Below are positions 36,242 to 43,955 of a stretch of DNA of 64,000 nucleotides, one piece after another. Source of the stretch: Mycobacterium sp. D16Q14 (GTDB taxonomy: Bacteria > Actinomycetota > Actinomycetes > Mycobacteriales > Mycobacteriaceae). Every line of letters begins with the position of its first letter. Positions within the stretch are counted from its first letter, which is position 1. Made by a program: the position numbers and the translations under genes. The stretch spans positions 248,001 to 312,000 of the forward strand of contig MAEX01000001.1 of the NCBI GenBank assembly GCA_002013415.1. The letters run 5' to 3'. Under the pieces are notes generated by a model. That model made no database searches. It was not told the DNA's origin and was given only the letters and a program-made list of their open reading frames with translations.

Positions 36242-37155
36242 CCCGAGCCCCGATGCACAAATTACCGATATGGGTTCTCACCTTGGTGCTCGTCGTCAGT
36301 GGATGCACAACCCCAAGCAGCATCGGCCCTACCGCCACACCGACGAGCACACCGCCCACCAGCACAGCAAAACCAACACCGGTACCGTTCACGGGCCTGA
36401 CCCAAGACTTGCGGATGCGCTGGAGCGCCGAACCCGGCATCGATTTGGCCACTGGCCCGGCCGTCATAGTGCGCGCCTACCGCGAATCCTTCATACTCGG
36501 CGGCCTGATGGCCGATCCTGCCTTCTATTACCCCGGGTTCGAGAATGCCGTACCTCAGAGGAATTACAGCAGGTGGACGCATTCGGTGCGACCACTGGTC
36601 CGGGGCGACCACAATCTCACCACCGACGGCTTCGAAGTCACCACTCCCATTGCGGGAACCTGGCGTCAACACATTCTGTCCCTCACCCGAGACGACCTCG
36701 GCGCCTACATCGCTCTGGTGTGTTCCTGGGACTACGGCGTCGGCACACTGCAAGAAAACGGGCACTACAGCTACTACCGCCAGCGACGGCTTCTCCCCGA
36801 ACAACTCGCAAGCGACGATATTGGCAGCTTCGTTTACCGGATCACCTTCACCCCACCGGCCAGCGCAAACCCCGGGCCCACCAACGCACCGCAGATTGGG
36901 GCCGCACCCAGCCCTAGCACTGACGTGTTCGGGGGCTGGAAAATCGCTACTGCGTTTCGTACGAATGGCTACAGCACCCCTGCAGAACCCGCGAATCCAT
37001 GGCCAAAAGAGGTGTTCGAGCGCGACCAACGAACTTGCACTGCCAAAGCTCCCGACCCCTATGACAAGCGGCTCTTCTACGTCAGTGGCGAACACCCGCG
37101 CAGCGACTTCCCGACTCTGCCCGCCGATCCAGGCTGGCCTACGAGAGGAACCTGA
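36238..37155 (+). CDS. Lipoprotein paired with the 775-aa protein
   Basis: Protein of 305 residues. A signal peptide ends in lipobox LVVSGC (Cys23), followed by a Thr/Pro linker and then a globular domain with WSAEPGIDLATGPAVIVRAYRESF and DYGVGTLQENGHYSYYRQRR. No recognised domain; it may correspond to the lipoproteins adjacent to Rv2082-like genes. The ATG overlaps the previous stop as ATGA. Possible roles are a cell-surface partner or an immunity protein for the upstream effector; this is inference. Confidence 0.75.
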   Translation: MTRAPMHKLPIWVLTLVLVVSGCTTPSSIGPTATPTSTPPTSTAKPTPVPFTGLTQDLRMRWSAEPGIDLATGPAVIVRAYRESFILGGLMADPAFYYPGFENAVPQRNYSRWTHSVRPLVRGDHNLTTDGFEVTTPIAGTWRQHILSLTRDDLGAYIALVCSWDYGVGTLQENGHYSYYRQRRLLPEQLASDDIGSFVYRITFTPPASANPGPTNAPQIGAAPSPSTDVFGGWKIATAFRTNGYSTPAEPANPWPKEVFERDQRTCTAKAPDPYDKRLFYVSGEHPRSDFPTLPADPGWPTRGT

Positions 37156-37187
37156 CGACCCAAGTTCCTCCTCATCCGAAAAAGCAT

Positions 37188-37214
37188 GGAACCAAACGCG
37201 GTGTTCTAACGTCA
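37188..37214 (+). promoter_or_regulatory. SigM-type ECF promoter P2
   Basis: GGAAC at 37188-37192, 17-base spacer, CGTCA at 37210-37214; the same spacing as P1 and within the identical block CATGGAACCAAACGCGG at 37185-37201. It stands 51 bases before the second EspC-like ATG. Confidence 0.65.
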
Positions 37215-37264
37215 GAGCTATATGTAGGACAAACATGTCTGCTTGACCAGCGAGGGGAGCGTCC

Positions 37265-37660
37265 ATGCCCGGAGAATCAGGGCTCGATATGAACGAGCTG
37301 CACCTAGCACCCGGAGCCGCAACAAAGGTGTCACAGGAGTTCAGCGCGGCGGTAGACAAGCTGGAGGCGCTGCGGAGCGATGCTCTCTCGTTCACCAGTG
37401 ATCTCGGCATGGGATCGTGCGCTGAAGGCACTTCTTGGAACAACGCAGTGAATGAGTTGGTCACGGCCGATACTGACTCCGTTGCAGCTGTGATCGAAGC
37501 GCATGTCAAGACGGTGAAGACGTGGGCCGAATGGGCCAAAGTCGCGCAGAACGAGTACGACAACACCGAGCATCGAAACGCCGAATCGTTCGAGCAGCTC
37601 AGGGGCGACACGATCGACAGCAACGGCTTGGGCGTCTACCCGCCGCCCACTACCAGCTGA
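37265..37660 (+). CDS. EspC-like ESX substrate (module 2)
   Basis: Protein of 131 residues from ATG 37265, with GAGGGGAG upstream. LHLAPGAATKVSQEFSAAVDKLEAL is the EspC-like opening; later TWAEWAKVAQNEYDNTEHRNAE forms the second helix. No signal peptide. Directly followed by a DUF3558 lipoprotein gene and the Gly-rich gene, with P2 upstream, so it leads the second transcription unit. Confidence 0.78.
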   Translation: MPGESGLDMNELHLAPGAATKVSQEFSAAVDKLEALRSDALSFTSDLGMGSCAEGTSWNNAVNELVTADTDSVAAVIEAHVKTVKTWAEWAKVAQNEYDNTEHRNAESFEQLRGDTIDSNGLGVYPPPTTS

Positions 37661-37682
37661 CAGGTCAGGAAGACTCGAACCA

Positions 37683-38270
37683 ATGAAGATGAAATGGATC
37701 GCTGTTGTAGCCGTTTCGACCGCTCTCGTTGCGGGGTGCACGCACGACAAAATCCAAGGCACACCCACCGCAGAATCCGGATCAACCTCATCCATCTCAT
37801 CTTCGCCGTCCACCAGCGCGTCCTCGGCAACAACGGGGCCCGATAGCAACCCTGTAAAAGGAACCACTTTCGACGCGTGCACGGCGATCACAGACGCGGA
37901 TGTTTCTGGCTGGAAGGTCGATCCCTCCAACAAACGAGACGCGCACCAGACTGCCTTCGGCCAGCGGGTTCGCGGGTGCATCTGGGGTGGGCCCGATTGG
38001 TTTATCAAGGTCTACGCAGTAGATACTTTGATATCGCAACTAGCGCAGCCGAATGACAGGTGGGACCGTCACGAGCAGGTCTCCGTTGGTGCGCGATCTG
38101 GATGGCTGATACACACCGCCAACGGCGCCAGCTGCTCGGTGGCTATTCCTTCGCAACAAGCCGTCGCCACTGTTCAGGTGGATCTAAAGACCGATCTCAC
38201 CGAGCAGCATTACGACCAATGCCCGTTGGCTCTGCAGATCATGACGCAGATCGAGCCGAAAATACCTTAG
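37683..38270 (+). CDS. DUF3558-type lipoprotein
   Basis: Protein of 195 residues. The signal peptide ends in lipobox LVAGC (Cys19), then a Ser/Thr-rich linker, then the DUF3558 pattern: FDACTAITDADVSGW, later RGCIWGG, and paired cysteines (CSVAI and QCPLAL) that probably form disulfides. Found widely in mycobacteria; function unknown. Between an EspC-like and a WXG-type gene in one operon. Confidence 0.82.
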   Translation: MKMKWIAVVAVSTALVAGCTHDKIQGTPTAESGSTSSISSSPSTSASSATTGPDSNPVKGTTFDACTAITDADVSGWKVDPSNKRDAHQTAFGQRVRGCIWGGPDWFIKVYAVDTLISQLAQPNDRWDRHEQVSVGARSGWLIHTANGASCSVAIPSQQAVATVQVDLKTDLTEQHYDQCPLALQIMTQIEPKIP

Positions 38271-38297
38271 AGCCAATAGTTTTCAGGAGGAGAAGAC

Positions 38298-39581
38298 ATG
38301 GGGAAGAAGCAGATCCAGAAGGAACACTGGGAAGGCCACGACCACCAGTCCATCTACAACGCTGCCCAGGCTTTCCAGACCGGCAGCCCCCAGGCCGCCA
38401 AGGAATCGATTAACAGCATCGCTGAGCAACTCGGCGACATCATGCACACTCTTGGCGGCAAGGTGCAGGGCATGTTGGTCGAGGATTGGCGCGGCGCAGC
38501 TGCAAAATCCTTGCAGACCAATATGTCCGAATACTTTCGCGCCTCAGAGACAGGCATCCTCAGTATCCGGCATGTGGCGGACAGGATGCCACCGCTGGGC
38601 GAAGCGATGAGTGCCGCCAAGTCGAGTATCGAGCCGCCGATGTCCGATGCCGAGGTCGCACAGAAGAAGAAGTCTGGATCGTCGGATGCCGACATACAAC
38701 AGCTGAAGAACCAGGAACAGTTCTTCGCGCGCCTACAGATGGTTGGCTTGTTCAGCGAGCCCGTGGTTCGCGAGGGCGACAATGTCACCGATGTCCAGCC
38801 ACCGAAGGGCAACAACCCCGGCAACATCACGCTTCAGCAGCCCAGCAACGGAACCGAATCCGGCGACAACGGTGGCGGTGGCGGAGGCCAAAACGGCGGT
38901 GGTGGCGGCCAAAGCCCCAGCTCCTCAAATAACCTGGCCAACGGCCTCGCCGATAAGAACACCAAGCCCGCCTACAGCGACGGCTCGGGTAACCAGAGCG
39001 GACAAGGCCAAGGCGCGGGTGCAGGCAGCGGCGGAGGCTCGGGCGGCGGCAGCCCCCAAAGCGGCTCCGGCGGTTCGGGCAGCGGCCTCGGCAATGCACT
39101 CAGCGGTCTGGGCGCCGGCTCCGACCGATCAGGCTCCGGACTGGCACCCGGCACCACCACCTCGGCAGGCTTCAGCTCGCCCACAGGGTCAGCCTCAGGC
39201 ACTGGAACCCTCAACGGCCCAGGAGCATTGCGCGGTGGCGCGGGTGTACCCGGACCGGGCAGCGCCGGAACCAACGCCGCCGGCATCGGCGGTGCCGGAG
39301 TCCGTGGTGGCGCAATGGGTATGGGTGGCATGGGCATGGCCCCGATGGGCGGCGCCCACGGCCGCGGAGGCAAGGGCGAAGACGACGACGAACACCAGAC
39401 CCCGGAGTTCCTCATCAACTGGGACAACGGCAACGAGCTGTTCGGCGATCTACCCAAGGCATCCCCCGGCGTCATCGGCGACTGGTCCGAGCACGAACGC
39501 GCCGAGAAGCAACGCCGCGAGTCGGAGAAACGCCGCTACAAGTCCATGGGCTGGAACGTCGACTTCGGCGACGACGACTAA
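38298..39581 (+). CDS. WXG/PPE-fold Gly-rich ESX substrate-like protein
   Basis: Protein of 427 residues behind AGGAGGAG. Residues 1-110 form a WXG-type helical hairpin (turn VEDWRGAAAKSL). Then comes a second helical part, a long Gly/Ser-rich low-complexity region (about residues 190-355), and a conserved acidic-basic tail with TPEFLINWDNGNELFGDLPK, ASPGVIGDW and MGWNVDFGDDD. The plan resembles EspB/EspK or Rv2083-like proteins. It has no signal peptide. Its end overlaps the convergent VOC gene by four bases. Confidence 0.75.
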   Translation: MGKKQIQKEHWEGHDHQSIYNAAQAFQTGSPQAAKESINSIAEQLGDIMHTLGGKVQGMLVEDWRGAAAKSLQTNMSEYFRASETGILSIRHVADRMPPLGEAMSAAKSSIEPPMSDAEVAQKKKSGSSDADIQQLKNQEQFFARLQMVGLFSEPVVREGDNVTDVQPPKGNNPGNITLQQPSNGTESGDNGGGGGGQNGGGGGQSPSSSNNLANGLADKNTKPAYSDGSGNQSGQGQGAGAGSGGGSGGGSPQSGSGGSGSGLGNALSGLGAGSDRSGSGLAPGTTTSAGFSSPTGSASGTGTLNGPGALRGGAGVPGPGSAGTNAAGIGGAGVRGGAMGMGGMGMAPMGGAHGRGGKGEDDDEHQTPEFLINWDNGNELFGDLPKASPGVIGDWSEHERAEKQRRESEKRRYKSMGWNVDFGDDD

Positions 39582-40066
39582 GACCCGGACTGCGCTGCGG
39601 CCACCGCCTCCTTGGCGACGGCCACATCGAGCTTGCGCATGGTCATCATGGCCTGCATCGCCGCGTTACCGGTCACAGGATCGGAGTGGAAAATCAGGTC
39701 GATTAGCTCACGCGAGACCACCTGCCAGGAAACCCCGAATTTGTCCTTGAGCCAACCGCATTGGGACTCTTCTCCCCCGTCAGCCGTCAGCGCCTCCCAG
39801 TAGCGGTCGACCTCCTCCTGAGACTTGCAGTCGATCTGAAACGAGATCGCCTCATCGAACGTGAACTGGGGTCCACCGTTAAGCGCGGTGTACCGCTGCC
39901 CGTCAAGCTCGAACTCGACGGTGAGCACCGTGCCCTCCGGCATGGGGGTGTTCGGTCCGTAGTGAGTGACCTCGAGAATCCGGGAGTTCGGAAACACGGA
40001 CACATAGAAGTTGGCGGCCTCTTCGGCGCGGGTATCGAACCAGAGGCATGGAGTAATCGTCGGCAT
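39578..40066 (-). CDS. VOC superfamily protein, PhnB/3-demethylubiquinone methyltransferase fold
   Basis: Protein of 162 residues: TPCLWFDTRAEEAANFYVSVFPNSRI at the start, FELDGQRYTALNGGPQFTFDEAISFQI and CGWLKDKFGVSWQVVS, all typical of the PhnB-like group. Metal ligands of true glyoxalases are not evident. Function unknown. Confidence 0.85.
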   Translation of the reverse strand: MPTITPCLWFDTRAEEAANFYVSVFPNSRILEVTHYGPNTPMPEGTVLTVEFELDGQRYTALNGGPQFTFDEAISFQIDCKSQEEVDRYWEALTADGGEESQCGWLKDKFGVSWQVVSRELIDLIFHSDPVTGNAAMQAMMTMRKLDVAVAKEAVAAAQSGS

Positions 40067-40096
40067 ATCTATGTCGACCCGTGCCGATGAGAAAAC

Positions 40097-41416
40097 TCAT
40101 CGCAACCGGCGGGACACCTCGGTGAGCGCGTCGGCCAGCAGGTCTTCATAGTGATCGGCATCGGGCATCACTGCCGCACTGGTGTGGACGCTCACCGTCA
40201 CGGTGTCGCCGATCCCGTGCACCCCATGGGTCAGGCCCATCACCGGCGACAGCGCGGGGAATCCGGCAGTGAACACCACCCGTCCACCGCCTAACGTCAG
40301 ATCGGCAGCACCGCGCACCACGCTCGACACCACGGTGTTACCCGCGACAGTGGGCGGCATCAGGTCGGTGTTGAAGGCGTTGACACCCGCCCACATCATC
40401 GGCGCGGGCAGTGCCGCGCCTCCGGCACGTTGCGCAACCAGCACCGGGTGCACGGCCCGACGGCGCCTACTCTCGATACCGTCCGCAATCTTCCGGGCCC
40501 GGGCGCGTAGATCCCTTTCGCCCCAGCACAGGTCGACGCCGACATTTCGGAAGTTATTGCGCGCCAAAGATTCACCGGCAGATGCGACGGTTACCTCCGC
40601 GCCCAGCCGCTCTGGAACCCACTGTCCGTGGTCACGCAGATACCGCGGCAACGCGATGCCGATCGCGGTGAGGACCGCGACGGTCACGCTGACGTCGTCG
40701 GCGCGAAGCTCATCGCGTGGCCGCACGATCATCCGGATCTCCCGGCGTTCATCGGGCCGTGCATTCAGTGAAATCAGTGGGAATCCCTGCGGTTCCGGCT
40801 CCAACTCACCCGCCGCGACAAGCTCCTGCTGCTGACGGTAAGCCAGGTAGCCATCGCGGCTCGCACTCAGCAGCCGACCCAGCTTCACCGGAAATCCTGC
40901 CAGCCCGCGCAGTGCGGCATACCCGGGTACTTCCGGCAGCGGCCCGACCTCCCCCGCCTCATCGCCGAACAATGCCCGTGCGGCCGCGGTGGCCCGCTGA
41001 CCATCAGCCAATGCGTGCGATACCTGCAGTACCGCGACAAGGGCCGGACCCGATGCCCGCGGCGCGCCGTGTACTCCCGGGAAAAGGTGAAGATGCCAAG
41101 GGCTTTCGCGGATATCGACGGTGCTCGTGAGCAGTGCGGCGATCGCGGATCGGCACTGCGTCCAGCTGGAATCCGGCAGCGTGTGCACCGTCAGGGGCAC
41201 CTCGGATTCGTCACGCGGCGCCCAGTACGGGTAGTCGAGGTGTCCGGCGACGTCGACCGCCCGCACCCGCAGATCCGCGATACGCCCTGCGCGCTCGGCG
41301 AGCGTCTCCCGCAGGCCGGCGATATCCTGCGCCGGCGAATCGAAGCAGAACAGCAGGAACTGATCGTTCGGGATTCTGTTCGACATCCAGTACATCTGGG
41401 CGTCGCGGGGGGCCAT
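40097..41416 (-). CDS. WS/DGAT-like O-acyltransferase
   Basis: About 439 residues from ATG 41416 (MAPRDAQMYWMSN, the usual WS/DGAT opening). The active-site motif is SHALADG, where the first of the two usual histidines in HHxxxDG is Ser but the catalytic second His and Asp-Gly remain. The C-terminal DUF1298 part is present (NVGVDLCWGERDLRARARKIAD, then FTAGFPALSPVMGLTHGVHGIG). Likely makes wax esters or triacylglycerol, or another acylation. An ATG at 41476 would overlap the GT39 gene. Confidence 0.8.
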   Translation of the reverse strand: MAPRDAQMYWMSNRIPNDQFLLFCFDSPAQDIAGLRETLAERAGRIADLRVRAVDVAGHLDYPYWAPRDESEVPLTVHTLPDSSWTQCRSAIAALLTSTVDIRESPWHLHLFPGVHGAPRASGPALVAVLQVSHALADGQRATAAARALFGDEAGEVGPLPEVPGYAALRGLAGFPVKLGRLLSASRDGYLAYRQQQELVAAGELEPEPQGFPLISLNARPDERREIRMIVRPRDELRADDVSVTVAVLTAIGIALPRYLRDHGQWVPERLGAEVTVASAGESLARNNFRNVGVDLCWGERDLRARARKIADGIESRRRRAVHPVLVAQRAGGAALPAPMMWAGVNAFNTDLMPPTVAGNTVVSSVVRGAADLTLGGGRVVFTAGFPALSPVMGLTHGVHGIGDTVTVSVHTSAAVMPDADHYEDLLADALTEVSRRLR

Positions 41417-41436
41417 CTTTTCGACGGATGAGCCGC

Positions 41437-42981
41437 CTACTTGTAGGTGCGCCACTGGTCCCATAGCTGTTGCCACGGCGTAATTCTGCCGTAGTAGCGA
41501 TAGACATGTGCCTCGTCCTCGTCGGGGGCATGCAACAGTTCGATCCGCTGCACCCCCAGGAAGCCTTGAGCAAGTTTGGGATCCGGATCGTCGACGCCGA
41601 TGTACAACATGTCCGTCATGGATTCCGGCGGTGCCCCGAAGTAGTAGTACCCACGGTGGAAACTGTAGGCACGGGAGTGCCCCTCACGTCCCGCCTCGAC
41701 GTCATAGGCGGCGGCCATGGGGTAGATCTGCAGCACCAGGGCCGTGCGGTCCCGCACATCCGGCGGCATCGAATCGTAGGTATCCCTGGCCACCTGGCGC
41801 AGGCCCTCCGTCGAGTGATCACCTCCGGCGAGCATCGTTGGCCCCATGGCACCGGCCCAGGAAAACCAGCGCACGGCAGCCGATTCGGACACGATGGGCA
41901 GCCTGACGATCGCCATGATCACCGATGCGGCCGTCACCAAACCGACGAGTGTGTAGACCACGCCCCGCATCGCGGGCCGAGAAGGACGCCAGCGGGAAAT
42001 CCCCACCGCGCCCGCGGCAATCAGCAAGGCGTACAACCCCATGGCGTAGTACGCACGTCCATGGGTCGCGAACATCAATGCCCCCACCAACACCGCAGCC
42101 GCACCCAGGTACCGGTAGGGCCGCAGCAACGGCGCCGCCAGCAGCGCCACAATCCCCGCCAGCAGCAGCACCAGTCCGAGGAACGCGGAACCGACGAGCA
42201 TGCCCCCCAACAGCGCCGCTCCACGTTCGGACTCCGCCGCCACGATCCCGGCCATCCGCAGGTACGGCCACCCGTGGGTGGCCTGCCAGATGAGGGTCGG
42301 GACGGTGGCCACGACGGCAACAGCCGCCCCGGTCCACAATTGCCGACGGCGCAGCAGCGTGCGCGGACCGAGGACCGCCGCGCACAACAGCACCGCAAGC
42401 CAGAGCGCCGGAACGAGGAACTTGGTCTGCACGCTGATCGCGGTGACGATTCCCGCCCACAGCAGCAGCCGATCGTCGGGCAGCCGTTCCCGCAAGCTGC
42501 GGGTCCAGCGCACCAACAGCCAGCACACCACCGACCAGAGCGCCGGATCGATGGCCGGCGTCTGCAACCAATGGGCCAGGATCTGGAACATCGCGGTGGC
42601 GTAGGCGATCGCCGACAGAGATTGCGTCAGGCGGCCCCCGCCGAGCTCCGCCGCGATCAGCCCGCACATCAACGTCCCGATCGCCACCGCCGCGGTCGCC
42701 GCGAGGCGCAGCACCCACAACGACCCGGGCGCGACGTTGTCGGCCATGCCCGCGATGAACGGCACCAGCGGAGGCTGGTCGAAGTATCCCCAGGACAGGT
42801 GGTCGCGCCCAGCGACAACGAAGTAGGCCTCGTCAAAGAAGTACCCGTATCCCCTGCTGGCCCAGCCGAACACGAGGGCCGTCAGCGCGGAAATCGCTGT
42901 CAGGTCGGCGCGCGCGACCCGCACGGACGGTATGCCGGGAATGTCGTTGCCGTCGTCGTACCGGGAAGTGACCGCCGCCAT
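41437..42981 (-). CDS. GT39/ArnT-like membrane glycosyltransferase
   Basis: About 514 residues from ATG 42981. GT-C fold: the first loop has GYGYFFDEAYFVVAGRDHLSWGYFDQPPLVPF with the Asp-Glu expected for catalysis, then about ten helices, and a C-terminal soluble domain (VLQIYPMAAAYDVEAGREGH). Probably transfers a sugar from a polyprenyl-phosphate donor to an envelope acceptor. Divergent from DoxX with 39 bases between. Confidence 0.85.
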   Translation of the reverse strand: MAAVTSRYDDGNDIPGIPSVRVARADLTAISALTALVFGWASRGYGYFFDEAYFVVAGRDHLSWGYFDQPPLVPFIAGMADNVAPGSLWVLRLAATAAVAIGTLMCGLIAAELGGGRLTQSLSAIAYATAMFQILAHWLQTPAIDPALWSVVCWLLVRWTRSLRERLPDDRLLLWAGIVTAISVQTKFLVPALWLAVLLCAAVLGPRTLLRRRQLWTGAAVAVVATVPTLIWQATHGWPYLRMAGIVAAESERGAALLGGMLVGSAFLGLVLLLAGIVALLAAPLLRPYRYLGAAAVLVGALMFATHGRAYYAMGLYALLIAAGAVGISRWRPSRPAMRGVVYTLVGLVTAASVIMAIVRLPIVSESAAVRWFSWAGAMGPTMLAGGDHSTEGLRQVARDTYDSMPPDVRDRTALVLQIYPMAAAYDVEAGREGHSRAYSFHRGYYYFGAPPESMTDMLYIGVDDPDPKLAQGFLGVQRIELLHAPDEDEAHVYRYYGRITPWQQLWDQWRTYK

Positions 42982-43020
42982 AGCGGATTCACCATAGCCC
43001 CCATGCCATAGACTTCCGCG

Positions 43021-43542
43021 GTGCCGAGCACCAGCAAGTACAGCGATCCATTGACCCGCAACGATATTGGACTCTTGGTCCTGCGTGTCGCGGTGGGAGT
43101 GACGCTGTGCTGGAATGGGCTGAACATCGTGTTCGCCTCCGGCCAGTTCGTGCAACTCGGCTCGTTACCGATCGACGTGCATCCCGATCTCCCGACACGC
43201 GTGCTTGCGGGTACCTACAGCATCGGTGGCGCCATGCTGGTCGCCGGACTGCTCACTCCCTTCGGCGCCTGTGCGGTACTGGGTTCGATGCTCTACGCCG
43301 CGGTCCAGACCTATTCAGAGAGAAACGACCTCTTCCCATCCGGTCCCGCGCTGCAGTTCCCCCTTATTCTCGGCGCGGCCGCCCTGGCGGTTCTGCTGCT
43401 TGGCCCGGGACGCATTTCTGTGGACGGGCGATTTGGCCGCGACGAGTGGCCCGCAGCCGTCTCATCGGTGCTGGTCATAGCGGGATTCGGGGGCGCGATC
43501 GCGGCCTGGGTGCTCGTCAAGGGCACGAATCCTTTTTCTTAA
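43021..43542 (+). CDS. DoxX family membrane protein
   Basis: Protein of 173 residues from GTG, with four transmembrane segments: DIGLLVLRVAVGVTLCWNGLN, AGTYSIGGAMLVAGLLTPFGA, LGAAALAVLLLGPG and VLVIAGFGGAIAAWVLV. The N-terminal LRVAVGVTLCWNG fits the DoxX pattern. Function unclear; linked to redox stress in mycobacteria in other members. Confidence 0.82.
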   Translation: MPSTSKYSDPLTRNDIGLLVLRVAVGVTLCWNGLNIVFASGQFVQLGSLPIDVHPDLPTRVLAGTYSIGGAMLVAGLLTPFGACAVLGSMLYAAVQTYSERNDLFPSGPALQFPLILGAAALAVLLLGPGRISVDGRFGRDEWPAAVSSVLVIAGFGGAIAAWVLVKGTNPFS

Positions 43543-43660
43543 GAGTTCAGCAAGGCCGCTCATGGTCTATGACCTGGGCCGAGGCGTGTAGCGAAAATTG
43601 CCAGACTTTTCCGATTCGTGACTCAATGATTTCTTAATAGTGACCCCTACTGTTCAGTAC

Positions 43661-43786
43661 ATGACGAACGAGGAATTCGGTGCCACGGTCATCGAGATCG
43701 ACTTCGAAGCCATCTACAGCGGCGAGATGCTGGTTGAGGGCGACAACTCGGAGCAGACCGATGAGTGGTTCCCGCTAGCCGTATAA
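43661..43786 (+). CDS. 41-aa acidic small protein, possibly leaderless
   Basis: ATG 43661 to TAA 43786. The peptide starts MTNEEFGATVIEIDFEAI and ends with DEWFPLAV, very acidic in the middle. No Shine-Dalgarno is present, but TACTGT at 43648-43653 sits seven bases before the ATG, so transcription could start at the A of the start codon (leaderless). A strong terminator follows at 43890. I do not recognise a family. It could be a small protein or a modified-peptide precursor, but no maturase is encoded beside it. Confidence 0.5.
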   Translation: MTNEEFGATVIEIDFEAIYSGEMLVEGDNSEQTDEWFPLAV

Positions 43787-43889
43787 CGGCAGGTAGGCGA
43801 ACCCCAGAGGGGGACGCATCGGCGAGGCGCGTAGCGCATCGCATGCCGGGCCCAGTCCCGGATGATTCTCACTCATCCATCCAGTTGTA

Positions 43890-43924
43890 GGCGAGGGCAG
43901 TCACATGACTGCCCTCGCCTTTTT
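43890..43924 (+). terminator. Rho-independent terminator
   Basis: Perfect 14-base arms at 43890-43903 and 43906-43919 (GGCGAGGGCAGTCA and its complement) around two bases, followed by TTTTT. It ends plus-strand transcription from DoxX and the 41-aa ORF before the convergent ABC-F gene. Between 43787 and 43889 there is no ORF that I support; a small RNA or long 3' UTR could occupy it. Confidence 0.9.
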
Positions 43925-43955
43925 CATGAACAAGTTGTTAAGACCGAACCGGGAG

